Below the pieces are notes generated by a model, which saw only the letters and a list, made by a program, of their open reading frames with translations, searched no databases and was not told the origin of the DNA. Below are positions 54,215-61,993 of a stretch of 61,993 nt of DNA, one piece after another. Both the position numbers and the translations under genes were made by a program. Numbering within the stretch: position 1 is the stretch's first letter; each line of letters begins with the position of its first letter. The stretch is from Psychromonas sp. SP041. Its GTDB lineage: Bacteria; Pseudomonadota; Gammaproteobacteria; Enterobacterales; Psychromonadaceae. The stretch is taken from NCBI RefSeq assembly GCF_000470315.2, contig NZ_CBRF02000030.1:1-61993 (forward strand), read 5' to 3'.

Positions 54215-54376
54215 ATACCAATCACACTAATTAACTGATCTATTTTACTGGTTAAAATAACTTATTTTTTCGTTGTAAATTTCGTAAAGGGAACAACCAT
54301 TTAGCTCAATTTACGCCTTAAACTAAGCCATTTTTCCTGCGCTAAATTTAGACCACTTATTTAATGTAATCGGTAT
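54215..54376. mobile_element. 162-bp MITE-like element
   Basis: The terminal inverted repeats are 28 bp: 54215-54242 (ATACCAATCACACTAATTAA...) and 54349-54376 (...TTTAATGTAATCGGTAT), matching at about 22 of 28 positions. The interior has no ORF. A degenerate relative lies at 15881-16042. No clear target-site duplication is visible. The element lies between pdsS and the hemF-like gene, and may carry the latter's promoter distance. Confidence 0.7.
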
Positions 54377-54433
54377 TACATTTATAAAGCTAGATATTTA
54401 CATAGCTAACACTATATCAATACAGGATTTTCA

Positions 54434-55393
54434 ATGCGCGTATTCGCCACCTCAGATGAAGCTCAATTTGCATTAACTCAACTCAGTAAAATACAATTTT
54501 ATTTTGTAGAAAAATTAGAAAAACTATCCACTGGAACAAGCTTTAAAAGTGTAGAGTGGCTACGCGATAACGGCTCTCATGGTGGTGGTAAGCGATTTGA
54601 AGCCAGCACTAATACCATATTTAATCGAGCGTCAGTGAATGTATCGCAAGTACAATATGAAGATAGACCTGACAAAGCTTTTCTATCTGCTACTGCATTA
54701 TCAACAATTATCCACCCTCAACATCCGTTAGCTCCTTCAATACATATTCATGTTAGTTGGACAGAACTTAAAAACGGCAAGCAATTCTGGCGCTTAATGG
54801 CAGATTTAAACCCAGCAGTTGAAGACACAAACGATAATGTTTTGTTTAATGATATGTTGAAAAAAGTCAGTGGCGAGTGGTTTGATAGCGGTGTAGAGCA
54901 AGGCGATCAATATTTTTATATTCCTGCCTTAAATAAACATCGTGGTGTGAGCCACTTTTATTTAGAAGGGTTTACTGGGAACGAACAAACCCCAAAAGCC
55001 TTTTCTATTGATTTTGCCACTGAAGTGATTGATTGTTATATCGCATTGCTAACAGAGAAATTTAGTCGTTTAGCACCCCCTTCTGATAGTGAATTACAAC
55101 AACAACTTGATTACCATACGTTGTATTTTTACCAGGTATTAACCTTAGACAAAGGGACTACTGCAGGCTTATTAATACATAATCAAAACGATGTAGGCAC
55201 ACTAGGTTCTTTACCTGCTTATATAAACCGAGACTTGTTAGCAAGTTGGATAGCGCTGTCCGATGAAGCACAACAACCATTAGTTCAAGCATTAGTTGAT
55301 ACTCTACCTAAGCAAAAAAGTGTTCACATCACACCAGAAATAAAAGCAAATATCGCATTAGCTATTCGCCAACATTACGCAACCTTAAAGTAA
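54434..55393 (+). CDS. hemF: oxygen-dependent coproporphyrinogen III oxidase-like protein
   Basis: A 319-residue divergent member of the HemF family. Recognisable blocks are HPLAPSIHIHVSWTE followed by FWRLMADLNP (the region of the HemF beta-sheet that binds substrate), RGVSHFYLEGF, and the C-terminal DKGTTAGLLIHNQNDVGTLG segment, which corresponds to the RGT-x-FGL...ILxSLPP block. It would convert coproporphyrinogen III to protoporphyrinogen IX in haem synthesis using O2. The spacing between blocks differs from E. coli HemF, so activity should be tested. It is preceded by a MITE and followed by a repeat array. Confidence 0.75.
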   Translation: MRVFATSDEAQFALTQLSKIQFYFVEKLEKLSTGTSFKSVEWLRDNGSHGGGKRFEASTNTIFNRASVNVSQVQYEDRPDKAFLSATALSTIIHPQHPLAPSIHIHVSWTELKNGKQFWRLMADLNPAVEDTNDNVLFNDMLKKVSGEWFDSGVEQGDQYFYIPALNKHRGVSHFYLEGFTGNEQTPKAFSIDFATEVIDCYIALLTEKFSRLAPPSDSELQQQLDYHTLYFYQVLTLDKGTTAGLLIHNQNDVGTLGSLPAYINRDLLASWIALSDEAQQPLVQALVDTLPKQKSVHITPEIKANIALAIRQHYATLK

Positions 55394-55429
55394 TCACACT
55401 TTAACAAAGAGTTATGTCCCGGTGTTGAG

Positions 55430-56392
55430 CCTTTGACTTTAGGCCATTGGCTTTAACCTGCAATCAGTTATGTCTTAATGTTGATCTTTTGACTTCGGAC
55501 CACTGACTTTGGCCTGCAGAGACTTATGTCTTGATTTTGATCTTTTGACTTCGGGGCGCTGGCTTCAGCCTGCATTTTTTGTGTGTTGGCTTTAGATCCT
55601 TTGACTACGGGAAACTAACTTTAGCCTGCAGTTTTTGTGTATTGACTTTGATCCTTTGACTTCGGGAAACTAACTTTAGCCTGCCGTTTTTGTGTATTGA
55701 CTTTGATCCTTTGACTTCGGGAAACTAACTTCAGCCTGCAGTTTTTGTGTGTTGGCTTTAGATCCTTTGACTATGGGAAACTAACTTTAGCCTGCAGGGG
55801 GTTATGTGTTGAATTTATGTTAGAAAGCCGTAGATGACAAACCTCAACACCAAAAATCCTGCAAGCTGAAAACAGGACTCGCAGAGCTCCTCCGCTCATG
55901 ACACTAGGCTGTCGCTTAATTCGCCATGCGCCCCAAATAAAAATCATAACATCAAAAACTCTGCAAGCTACAAACAGGAATCGCAGAGCTACTCCGCTCA
56001 TGACACTAGGCTGCCGCCTAATTCGCCATGCGCCCCAAATAAAACCAAAACCTGCAAGCTAATAACAGGAATCACAGAAAGCCTTAAGTCAAAGCAGAGA
56101 AATCAATTTATTGTTGAAAATTGTTTAGCGGAGCTAATTTTAGCCTGCTGTTTTTGTATATTGACTGTGAGCCTTTGACTTCGGGGCGCTGGCTTTAGCC
56201 TGCAGGGGGTTATGTGTTGAATTTATGTTAGAAAGCCGTAGATGACAAACCTCAACACCAAAAATCCTGCAAGCTGAAGCATGCGCCCCCAAATCAAAAT
56301 CATAACATCAAAAACTCTGCAAGCTACAAACAGGAATCGCAGAGCTCCTCCGCTCATGACACTAGGCTGTCGCTTAATTCGCCATGCGCCCC
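55430..56392. repeat. second BIME-like array with short, tandem and long forms
   Basis: Seven forward half units of about 55 bp end at 55472, 55519, 55574, 55631, 55686, 55741 and 55797 with (T/C)TTTAGCCTGCAG or a variant; each holds CTTTGACTTCGGG upstream. An eighth forward arm GGCGCTGGCTTTAGCCTGCA is at 56184-56204. Inverse arms occur as a 23-bp short form (56267-56289) and a 76-bp long form (55859-55934, 55961-56036, 56317-56392). In the long form about 53 bp are inserted between CTGCAAGCT and GCCATGCGCCCC. A partial inverse copy starts at 56052. It fills the gap between hemF and pyrC. Confidence 0.9.
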
Positions 56393-56635
56393 AAATCAAA
56401 GTCAACACAATAAAAAGCGGTGGGCTAAAAATATTTTGTTAATTAACTTCAGACAAACTCTTTCCTTTACATAACATTTTATAAAATATTCCCGCTTACA
56501 CTTCGTCTTTTACGGCACGACTTTATCTACATTCCCTCTATATCCGCAACAACCTTAACTAGACCTTTACTTACCCTTTTGATACTTCTAAAATCGTTGC
56601 AATTCTTTTCCCCCCTTTATTATGCGGAGCACTTT

Positions 56636-57667
56636 ATGAGCAGCAAACTAACGATTACCCGTCCAGACGATTGGCATGTACATTTACGCGATGGCGAAGT
56701 ATTGAAAGATACCGTACGTGATACCAGCCGTTATATGGGTAGAGCTATTGTAATGCCGAATTTAGTGCCTCCAGTCATGACAACTGAAAGCGCATTAGCA
56801 TACCGTGAACGTATTTTGGCAGAAAAGCCAACAGCCACATTTACGCCATTAATGGTTATCTACTTAACTGATAATACAAGTGCGGAAGAGATCAAAAAAG
56901 CCAAGGCATCTGGCCACGTTTATGCAGCAAAACTTTACCCTGCTGGTGCAACGACCAATTCAGATTCAGGTGTAACAAACGCAGATAATATCAAAGCGGC
57001 ATTACAAGCAATGCAAGAAGTGAATATGCCATTACTAGTACATGGTGAAGTGACCTCACATGATGTCGATATCTTTGACCGTGAAGAAGTTTTCTTGAAA
57101 GAAGTACTAGCACCGATTGTGGCTGATTACCCAAACCTTAAAATCGTACTTGAGCATATAACTACTGCAAATGCAGTAGATTTTGTAAATAAAGCAAGTG
57201 ATAACGTGGGTGCAACCATTACAGCCCATCACCTAATGTTTAACCGTAATCACATGCTAGTAGGTGGTATTAAACCTCACTTTTATTGCTTACCAATTCT
57301 AAAACGAAATACTCACCAAGCAGCATTAGTAAAAGCGGTAACAAGCGGAAGTAAAAAATTCTTTTTAGGGACTGACTCTGCACCTCATTCAATTGGTGCA
57401 AAAGAATCAGCTTGTGGTTGTGCTGGCTCATATACTGCCTTCGCAGCATTAGAATTATATGCAGAAGTCTTTGAAGCAGAAAACGCATTAGATAAATTAG
57501 AAGGTTTTGCTAGCTTTAATGGTCCTGATTTTTATGAATTACCACGTAACACAGATACTGTTACTTTAGAAAAACAATCTTGGACAGTACCTGAAACATT
57601 AGTTTTTGGTAATGATGTTGTTGTACCTATCAAGGCAAACGAAGAGATGACTTGGAAAGTAGTTTAA
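56636..57667 (+). CDS. pyrC: dihydroorotase
   Basis: Start chosen at 56636 ([20 protein letters not shown]), with GCGGAG 7 bp upstream; the frame opens earlier, but the family begins here. The 343-residue length equals that of E. coli PyrC. Zinc ligands are HVHLRDG, the carboxylated lysine in [28 protein letters not shown] and FLGTDSAPH. It makes dihydroorotate in pyrimidine synthesis. A C-rich tract (CCCCCC at 56610-56615) followed by GCGGAGC in the leader recalls the start-site switching leader of enterobacterial pyrC, but a hairpin is not clear. Monocistronic with terminator. Confidence 0.97.
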   Translation: MSSKLTITRPDDWHVHLRDGEVLKDTVRDTSRYMGRAIVMPNLVPPVMTTESALAYRERILAEKPTATFTPLMVIYLTDNTSAEEIKKAKASGHVYAAKLYPAGATTNSDSGVTNADNIKAALQAMQEVNMPLLVHGEVTSHDVDIFDREEVFLKEVLAPIVADYPNLKIVLEHITTANAVDFVNKASDNVGATITAHHLMFNRNHMLVGGIKPHFYCLPILKRNTHQAALVKAVTSGSKKFFLGTDSAPHSIGAKESACGCAGSYTAFAALELYAEVFEAENALDKLEGFASFNGPDFYELPRNTDTVTLEKQSWTVPETLVFGNDVVVPIKANEEMTWKVV

Positions 57668-57741
57668 ATTAATAAGTCGTTAATAATAGTAAGTAGTTAA
57701 TATTAAACTGTTTCAAAAATTTTTAAGTAAAATCAGCTAAT

Positions 57742-57782
57742 AAAAAAGGGTCATATTACATAATGTAATATGACCCTTTTTT
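57742..57782. terminator. bidirectional terminator after pyrC
   Basis: AAAAAAGGGTCATATTAC (57742-57759) and GTAATATGACCCTTTTTT (57765-57782) form an 18-bp stem with a 5-nt loop, serving both convergent genes. Confidence 0.95.
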
Positions 57783-57829
57783 ATATATAACCATCTTTTT
57801 TTACTTAAAGAGCGTAGTAAATAGCCGGA

Positions 57830-58429
57830 TTATTTATCTTCAAATAATGGCATTTTCTTTAAGTAAGTTGTTAACAGTACAATACGAACACCGTTAACAC
57901 GCCCTTCAATATGCTCAGGATTATCAGTTAGTGAAATATTACGTACAGGTGTGCCACGCTTAGCCGTAAAGTTACCACCTTTCACTTCCAAGTCTTTAAT
58001 TAGCGTAACGTTATCACCCGCTAATAAAACCACACCGTTAGAATCACGAGTTGGTGCAACCGCTTCTATTTCGTCTGCAGCAACCCCATATTCAGCCCAT
58101 GCTTTTTGTTCGTCTTCCATGTACATCATATCTAATAAATCTTGAGCCCAAACTTCACCCACTTTACTTAAGCGTGTCAGTAAACGAAAAGCAGTAACTT
58201 GAACAGCAGGAACTTGGCTCCACATACTATCGTTAAGACAACGCCAATGGTTATTATCCATCTCTACTGTTTTTTCAATTTGAGGTAAACAAGTAGAACA
58301 CACTAATACTGATTTATCTGAATTAGGTTCTTTAACAGGTGGCACTTCAAAAATAGACAGTTCATTGGTAGATGAACATAATTCACAGCATCCGTTACTA
58401 CGTTCTGTTAAAGCGGCATTGATCGGCAT
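57830..58429 (-). CDS. PhnA/YjdM family zinc-ribbon protein
   Basis: A 199-residue protein. The N-terminal zinc ribbon has CELCSS and CSTCLP pairs. The C-terminal SH3-like PhnA domain is clear: DSNGVVLLAGDNVTLIKDLE, VKGGNFTAKRGTPVRNI, then GRVNGVRIVLLTTYLKK. The name comes from the phn locus of E. coli, but the protein is not needed for phosphonate use and its role is unknown; it is not phosphonoacetate hydrolase. The central about 80 residues are an insertion relative to the 110-residue YjdM form. Monocistronic. Confidence 0.9.
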   Translation of the reverse strand: MPINAALTERSNGCCELCSSTNELSIFEVPPVKEPNSDKSVLVCSTCLPQIEKTVEMDNNHWRCLNDSMWSQVPAVQVTAFRLLTRLSKVGEVWAQDLLDMMYMEDEQKAWAEYGVAADEIEAVAPTRDSNGVVLLAGDNVTLIKDLEVKGGNFTAKRGTPVRNISLTDNPEHIEGRVNGVRIVLLTTYLKKMPLFEDK

Positions 58430-58529
58430 AATATGACCTTATAGTTAGTAGGGTAAATAAAGGGCGCTATTATGCACCCTTTTAACCACAATAAAAACCA
58501 CGAAATAGTAGGCTTATTATTAATAGCAA

Positions 58530-59615
58530 TTAATCACAAATATCATTCGGTCCACCGGCGACTTGCCAATCAACCGCGGCTAATATCGAATAAAAATCCC
58601 CTTCTTCAAAATAGTCTTGTTCTAGTGACGATAATATTACTCCACCTGCAAATGACTGTGCATATTCAGTTTTATCATTGACCGTTGGAATGCCGTTATA
58701 GTTAATATCATCAAACCGATTACCATCTTCATCTTCAACGTTAACTGCTTCATCAACACAGACATTATCAAGGTCATCATCAGCTATTTCGCGAAAACTT
58801 AACACTCCATCACCATCTGAATACAATGGAATAGCTAATACTAGCTTATTCTTTACTACACAACGATCTGTCCAATATTCTATTGCCTCTTCGGCATCTT
58901 CTAGAGACGAGTGTAAGTCGTCATTGTCTGTTGTATTTAATGCCATCACATTAATAAAATCTGGGTAATCTAGCGTATCATCTTGAACACCGTCATCTGT
59001 TGCATCATCATCTTGGCCTGTATCAACAACAAAACTAAATAGTACGCCTTGATCTTCCGCTACTTCAGAAATCTCTTTAACGAGATCTTCAAAAAGGTCA
59101 CCTTCATCATCATTTTCGGGAAATTGCCAATTAATATCAACACCATCTAAATCGTATTCTTTAATCAGGTCTTCAACATTATCGGCAAAGTTATCTAAAG
59201 CAGTATCACTCGCTGCAATCGCATTAAAAGCAGAGTCACTTGAATTGCCGAATGAAACCATTGCAAAAACACCAGCATTTTGTGCTAATTCAATCATCTC
59301 TTCAAATTCGTCTAAATCGTCACCTGTTGGTAAAATCAAATCACCATCAGATTCCACACCTATTTTGCTATAGATAATATGAGTAAGCATGCCAAAATCT
59401 ATATCATCAAGTGTTTCTTCATCACTAACAGACCAATAAGCAATTTGCTTAAAATTAACTGTTGTAACATCCTCTCCACATGCTGCTTCATCTGTGCCAT
59501 CAATAATATCTTCTATTATGTCATCAACTTGATTGTCACAAGCAGCTAAAGCGAACAATGGAATACACATTAATAGTGTTTTTATTAGTTTATTTGAGCT
59601 TATAATTTTAATCAC
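58530..59615 (-). CDS. GH18-like lipoprotein with inactive catalytic motif
   Basis: 361 residues, very acidic. Signal peptide with lipobox LAAC (Cys26), then an Asp-rich linker. Residues about 53-350 follow the GH18 chitinase fold: KQIAYWSVSD (strand 1), MVSFGNSSDS (strand 3, SxGG position), YDLDGVDINWQFP (strand 4), INVMALNT (strand 6), and LVLAIPLYSDG (strand 7). The catalytic DxxDxDxE motif reads D157-G-V-D160-I-N162-W-Q164: both the middle Asp and the catalytic Glu are replaced by amides. It is therefore probably a chitin- or glycan-binding protein rather than an enzyme. Monocistronic. Confidence 0.85.
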   Translation of the reverse strand: MIKIISSNKLIKTLLMCIPLFALAACDNQVDDIIEDIIDGTDEAACGEDVTTVNFKQIAYWSVSDEETLDDIDFGMLTHIIYSKIGVESDGDLILPTGDDLDEFEEMIELAQNAGVFAMVSFGNSSDSAFNAIAASDTALDNFADNVEDLIKEYDLDGVDINWQFPENDDEGDLFEDLVKEISEVAEDQGVLFSFVVDTGQDDDATDDGVQDDTLDYPDFINVMALNTTDNDDLHSSLEDAEEAIEYWTDRCVVKNKLVLAIPLYSDGDGVLSFREIADDDLDNVCVDEAVNVEDEDGNRFDDINYNGIPTVNDKTEYAQSFAGGVILSSLEQDYFEEGDFYSILAAVDWQVAGGPNDICD

Positions 59616-59732
59616 GAAGCGTCCTATTCTTATTCATTTTAGGTATGGTCGATAATATCACTTACCTTAAGCGGTCAAGCAAGTTAAAATGGTAAATTAA
59701 CTCTATATAAATTACCAAATTAGGCAAAAGCT

Positions 59733-60881
59733 ATGAATGAAGCATTAATAATTGCAGATAAAACTTTAATTTTACATCGTCACCCGCGTCGTAAGAATGA
59801 AACATTACAAGCGTGGGATTCAGCAGATGAATACCTGATCAATCATTTCAATGAAAATGAACTTGGTAAATACGTTACTGAAGATGGGCAGTTATTAATC
59901 ATCAATGATGGTTTCGGTGCATTAAGTTGTTATTTTAATGAAATTGAAAGAACCGTTGTTTCGGATTCTTTTTTATCAGTTAGTTCAATTAAACTGAATA
60001 TGCAGCGTAACCATTGCACTCCTGAGACACTATTAATTCAAGATAGTTTGCAAGAACTACCAACTAATGCAAAAGTTGTGTTAATTAAAGTCCCTAAAAC
60101 ATTGGCATTTTTAGAATATCAACTACAACAATTAAGTGCGGTTATCGATAAAGACACGATTATTGTTGCAGCAGGTAAAGTCGATGCTATCCATAAATCT
60201 ACGCTAGCTTTATTTGAAAAATATATCGGTACGACTAAAACATCACTAGCGAAGAAAAAATCACGCTTGATCTTTAGCTTGCCAGACCAAAATGAAATTC
60301 CAGAAACTGAAGTCGCTATTACTTGGGAAATAGAGCGTTTAGAATGGAAAATTCATAACCATGCAAATGTATTCTCTCGTAACCATTTAGATATTGGCGG
60401 CCGTTATTTGATGGATAACTTACCTGAAGGCGACTTTACTAAAGTGGTTGATTTAGGTTGTGGTAATGGTGTTGTGGGCATGTCGGCTGCTGAAGCTTAC
60501 CCAGAAGCGCAAATTACCTTTATCGATGAGTCGTACATGGCAGTTGATTCAGCACGTATCAACATGTTAAAAAACTTCGAAGAAGAACGTTCTGATAATA
60601 CACGTTTTGTTGTTAATAACGGTCTTGTTGGTTTCAAAGCACGTAGCTATGATTTGATTCTATGTAACCCGCCTTTCCACCAACAACATGCCATCACTGA
60701 TCATATCGCATGGAGCATGTTTAACGACGCGCATTTTTGTTTAGCAGTGAACGGTGAGTTAGTGATTGTTGGTAATCGCCATTTAGATTACCAAGACAAA
60801 TTGGATCGTATTTTTGGTAATTGTGAGTTGATTGCTGAAAACAAAAAGTTTGTTGTTTTACGTGCAGTAAAATACGACTAA
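59733..60881 (+). CDS. rlmG: 23S rRNA (guanine-1835-N2)-methyltransferase
   Basis: 382 residues, the size of E. coli RlmG. The N-terminal inactive methyltransferase-like domain (about 1-190) is followed by the catalytic Rossmann domain: VVDLGCGNGVVGMSAAEAYP (SAM motif I), FIDESYMAVDSA, and the catalytic NPPF in LILCNPPFHQQHAITDHIAW, a hallmark of RlmG/RsmC. It methylates G1835 of 23S rRNA. Monocistronic; a good terminator follows. Confidence 0.97.
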   Translation: MNEALIIADKTLILHRHPRRKNETLQAWDSADEYLINHFNENELGKYVTEDGQLLIINDGFGALSCYFNEIERTVVSDSFLSVSSIKLNMQRNHCTPETLLIQDSLQELPTNAKVVLIKVPKTLAFLEYQLQQLSAVIDKDTIIVAAGKVDAIHKSTLALFEKYIGTTKTSLAKKKSRLIFSLPDQNEIPETEVAITWEIERLEWKIHNHANVFSRNHLDIGGRYLMDNLPEGDFTKVVDLGCGNGVVGMSAAEAYPEAQITFIDESYMAVDSARINMLKNFEEERSDNTRFVVNNGLVGFKARSYDLILCNPPFHQQHAITDHIAWSMFNDAHFCLAVNGELVIVGNRHLDYQDKLDRIFGNCELIAENKKFVVLRAVKYD

Positions 60882-60926
60882 TCTTGTCGCAATAAACAGG
60901 TGTTATAACCTGTCTTTAAAAATATC

Positions 60927-60958
60927 AAAGGCTGTACTCGTTTTAGTACAGCCTTTTT
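60927..60958 (+). terminator. rlmG terminator
   Basis: AAAGGCTGTACT (60927-60938) and AGTACAGCCTTT (60945-60956) form a 12-bp stem followed by T residues. A smaller hairpin ACAGGTGTTATAACCTGT precedes it at 60896-60913. Confidence 0.9.
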
Positions 60959-61070
60959 AAATTTCCTTTTATCTCAACCCACTTATCATCTGAATCCACG
61001 TAATAAAAATTAACTAAACACACTATTCAATAAATGCACTCATTCAATATGCCGCGATTAGAGCATAAGC

Positions 61071-61586
61071 TTAACTTCGAGTTACTACTTTTCCACACGT
61101 ATACACTTCACCATAAGAGGCAGATTTAACTTTAAGTGTTGTTTGCGTTAATGCCATTATTGTTCCTGATTCATTAACCGTCGCTGGTAAGATCTTTTTT
61201 AAATTTAAAAGTGCTTCTAATTCAGGATGACTTACATTTTTAAAATTAACATCTTTAGATTTAATATTGAGTTCATTCCCTTTAAGCGCCCAGGTAGAAT
61301 TATCAGTCACACTGTACTTAAGCTCAGGCATACCATTAATTTTAAAAAACAAATAACCACTGCCGTTAGATTGACCATTAGTTAGATAATTAATTTTATA
61401 ATTTACCTTAATCGACATTTTAGTATTAGGCTCTTCTACTTCATGTTGACATAACCAAGTACCGTATAAGTTCTTTTCAGTAATTGATGACACTGTTGGA
61501 GTAGATTCAGCCGTACTGACTTCTGCAGCAAAACTCGGCATTGAATAAATAAACATTAATGTTGGCAGTACTTTAACTAAATTCAT
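61071..61586 (-). CDS. secreted small beta-rich protein, unknown
   Basis: 171 residues with a Sec signal peptide (cleavage likely after PSFAA). The mature part has a lipocalin-like opening, KNLYGTWLCQHEV, and alternating strands (KVNYKINYLTNGQSNGSGYL, FFKINGMPELKYSVTDNSTW). Two cysteines (TWLC and YTCG) could form a disulfide linking the first and last strands. The family is not recognised; similar small proteins occur widely in Vibrio and relatives. Monocistronic. Confidence 0.65.
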   Translation of the reverse strand: MNLVKVLPTLMFIYSMPSFAAEVSTAESTPTVSSITEKNLYGTWLCQHEVEEPNTKMSIKVNYKINYLTNGQSNGSGYLFFKINGMPELKYSVTDNSTWALKGNELNIKSKDVNFKNVSHPELEALLNLKKILPATVNESGTIMALTQTTLKVKSASYGEVYTCGKVVTRS

Positions 61587-61850
61587 GTTTTACCTTATAA
61601 CAAACGAAATAAAAAAAGTGTTAGGCTAAAAGCCCGATCATTAAACCTATGCAACTCTTAGTCAACATTCTAAACAAATAAATCCTTTTCTCTTATAAAA
61701 ATTATTTTTATTTAATTGTTATAAAGAAAATCAAAACTAATGCGATACAAAAACACGACAACTCGTTTTAAAGAAAATTTAGTGATTTGCCTTTGAGGAG
61801 CCCACTTTAACTTTTTGTTTATTAAAAATAAGAAAAAACTGATATAAAAA

Positions 61851-61967
61851 AGCCCCACGAACAGCGCAATGCCGTTCGGTTAAGAGATTTTAGGCTTATA
61901 TCTTAACGGATATCTAGATGGAATATAGAGCACTGAACGTGAAAACGTTCGGTGTTTTCTTTTTTTG
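61851..61967 (+). ncRNA. candidate structured small RNA ending in an intrinsic terminator
   Basis: Three hairpins occur in a row with no ORF: CGAAC-A-GC/GC-C-GTTCG (61858-61878), GTTAAGA/TCTTAAC (61879-61907), and CACTGAACGT/ACGTTCGGTG (61931-61954) followed by a T-rich run to 61967. The last is a strong plus-strand terminator, although no plus-strand ORF ends nearby. GATATAAAA at 61841 could serve as a -10 element. Alternatively it is a terminator pair. The rest of the gap from 61587 has no gene. Confidence 0.4.
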
Positions 61968-61993
61968 GGTAAAATAAAATGTTTAACATCTTC

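Noticed and set aside
55771-56001. 76-residue minus-strand frame
   Set aside because: It is a read-through of the BIME-like repeats. Its amino acid pattern recurs at 56223-56408 only because the DNA repeats there.
56223-56408. 61-residue minus-strand frame
   Set aside because: Same repeat-derived frame as above, with no start signal and no independent protein features.

Overview
The window looks like the chromosome of a marine, probably cold-adapted gammaproteobacterium, most likely Psychromonas or a close relative. This rests on the low GC content, the Vibrio/Psychromonas-like tRNA cluster, RlmG, ArfA, NhaD, a PL7 alginate lyase, the Pds signalling genes found mainly in marine Proteobacteria, and glucosylglycerate solute genes. 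The genus is inference; no rRNA is present. No prophage, CRISPR array or intact insertion sequence was found.

Layout. 0-6.7 kb: small periplasmic and membrane proteins, a secreted FN3/beta-sandwich protein behind a c-di-GMP-I riboswitch, a chemoreceptor and a 4-TM protein. 7-16 kb: fumC, two small proteins (one YeaC-like), a MYG1-type protein, a Bcr/CflA exporter divergent from its MarR regulator, a DUF1499 protein and a LEA_2 lipoprotein. 16-25 kb: a degenerate-GGDEF/EAL phosphodiesterase, a 58-residue membrane ORF just upstream of a PP2C phosphatase-protein kinase fusion, a MATE exporter and a CBM32-PL7 alginate lyase lipoprotein. 25-34 kb: acnA, a tandem array of about 260-bp BIME-like repeats, a CPA2 antiporter, nhaD, arfA and alkB-like. 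34.5-38.6 kb: a broken NERD gene, a Cys-rich protein, a NERD-zinc-ribbon protein and a methyltransferase-HNH fusion, a possible defence or accessory island. 38.9-43.6 kb: an RCC1 lipoprotein and di-haem cytochrome operon under a Fur-like box, an orphan XRE regulator, and a tRNA cluster (Pro, Arg, His, Leu, Pro) with decayed tRNA-Pro copies. 43.9-54.2 kb: a membrane-anchored unknown, a three-gene glucosylglycerate cluster (phosphatase, synthase, GH13_18 phosphorylase), and pdsO divergent from pdsR-pdsS with no sortase or sortase substrate beside them. 54.2-62 kb: a 162-bp MITE, hemF-like, a second BIME-like array, pyrC, phnA-like, an inactive GH18-like lipoprotein, rlmG, a small secreted protein and a structured RNA candidate at the edge.

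Themes. c-di-GMP appears twice (the riboswitch and the EAL enzyme). Ion and osmotic balance is served by NhaD, the CPA2 antiporter and glucosylglycerate metabolism. Polysaccharide use is served by PL7. The most unusual items are the riboswitch whose expression platform can pair perfectly with the Shine-Dalgarno, the sortase-less Pds signalling set, the methyltransferase-HNH/NERD cluster, and two arrays of palindromic repeats that share a core with a tRNA-flanking remnant.
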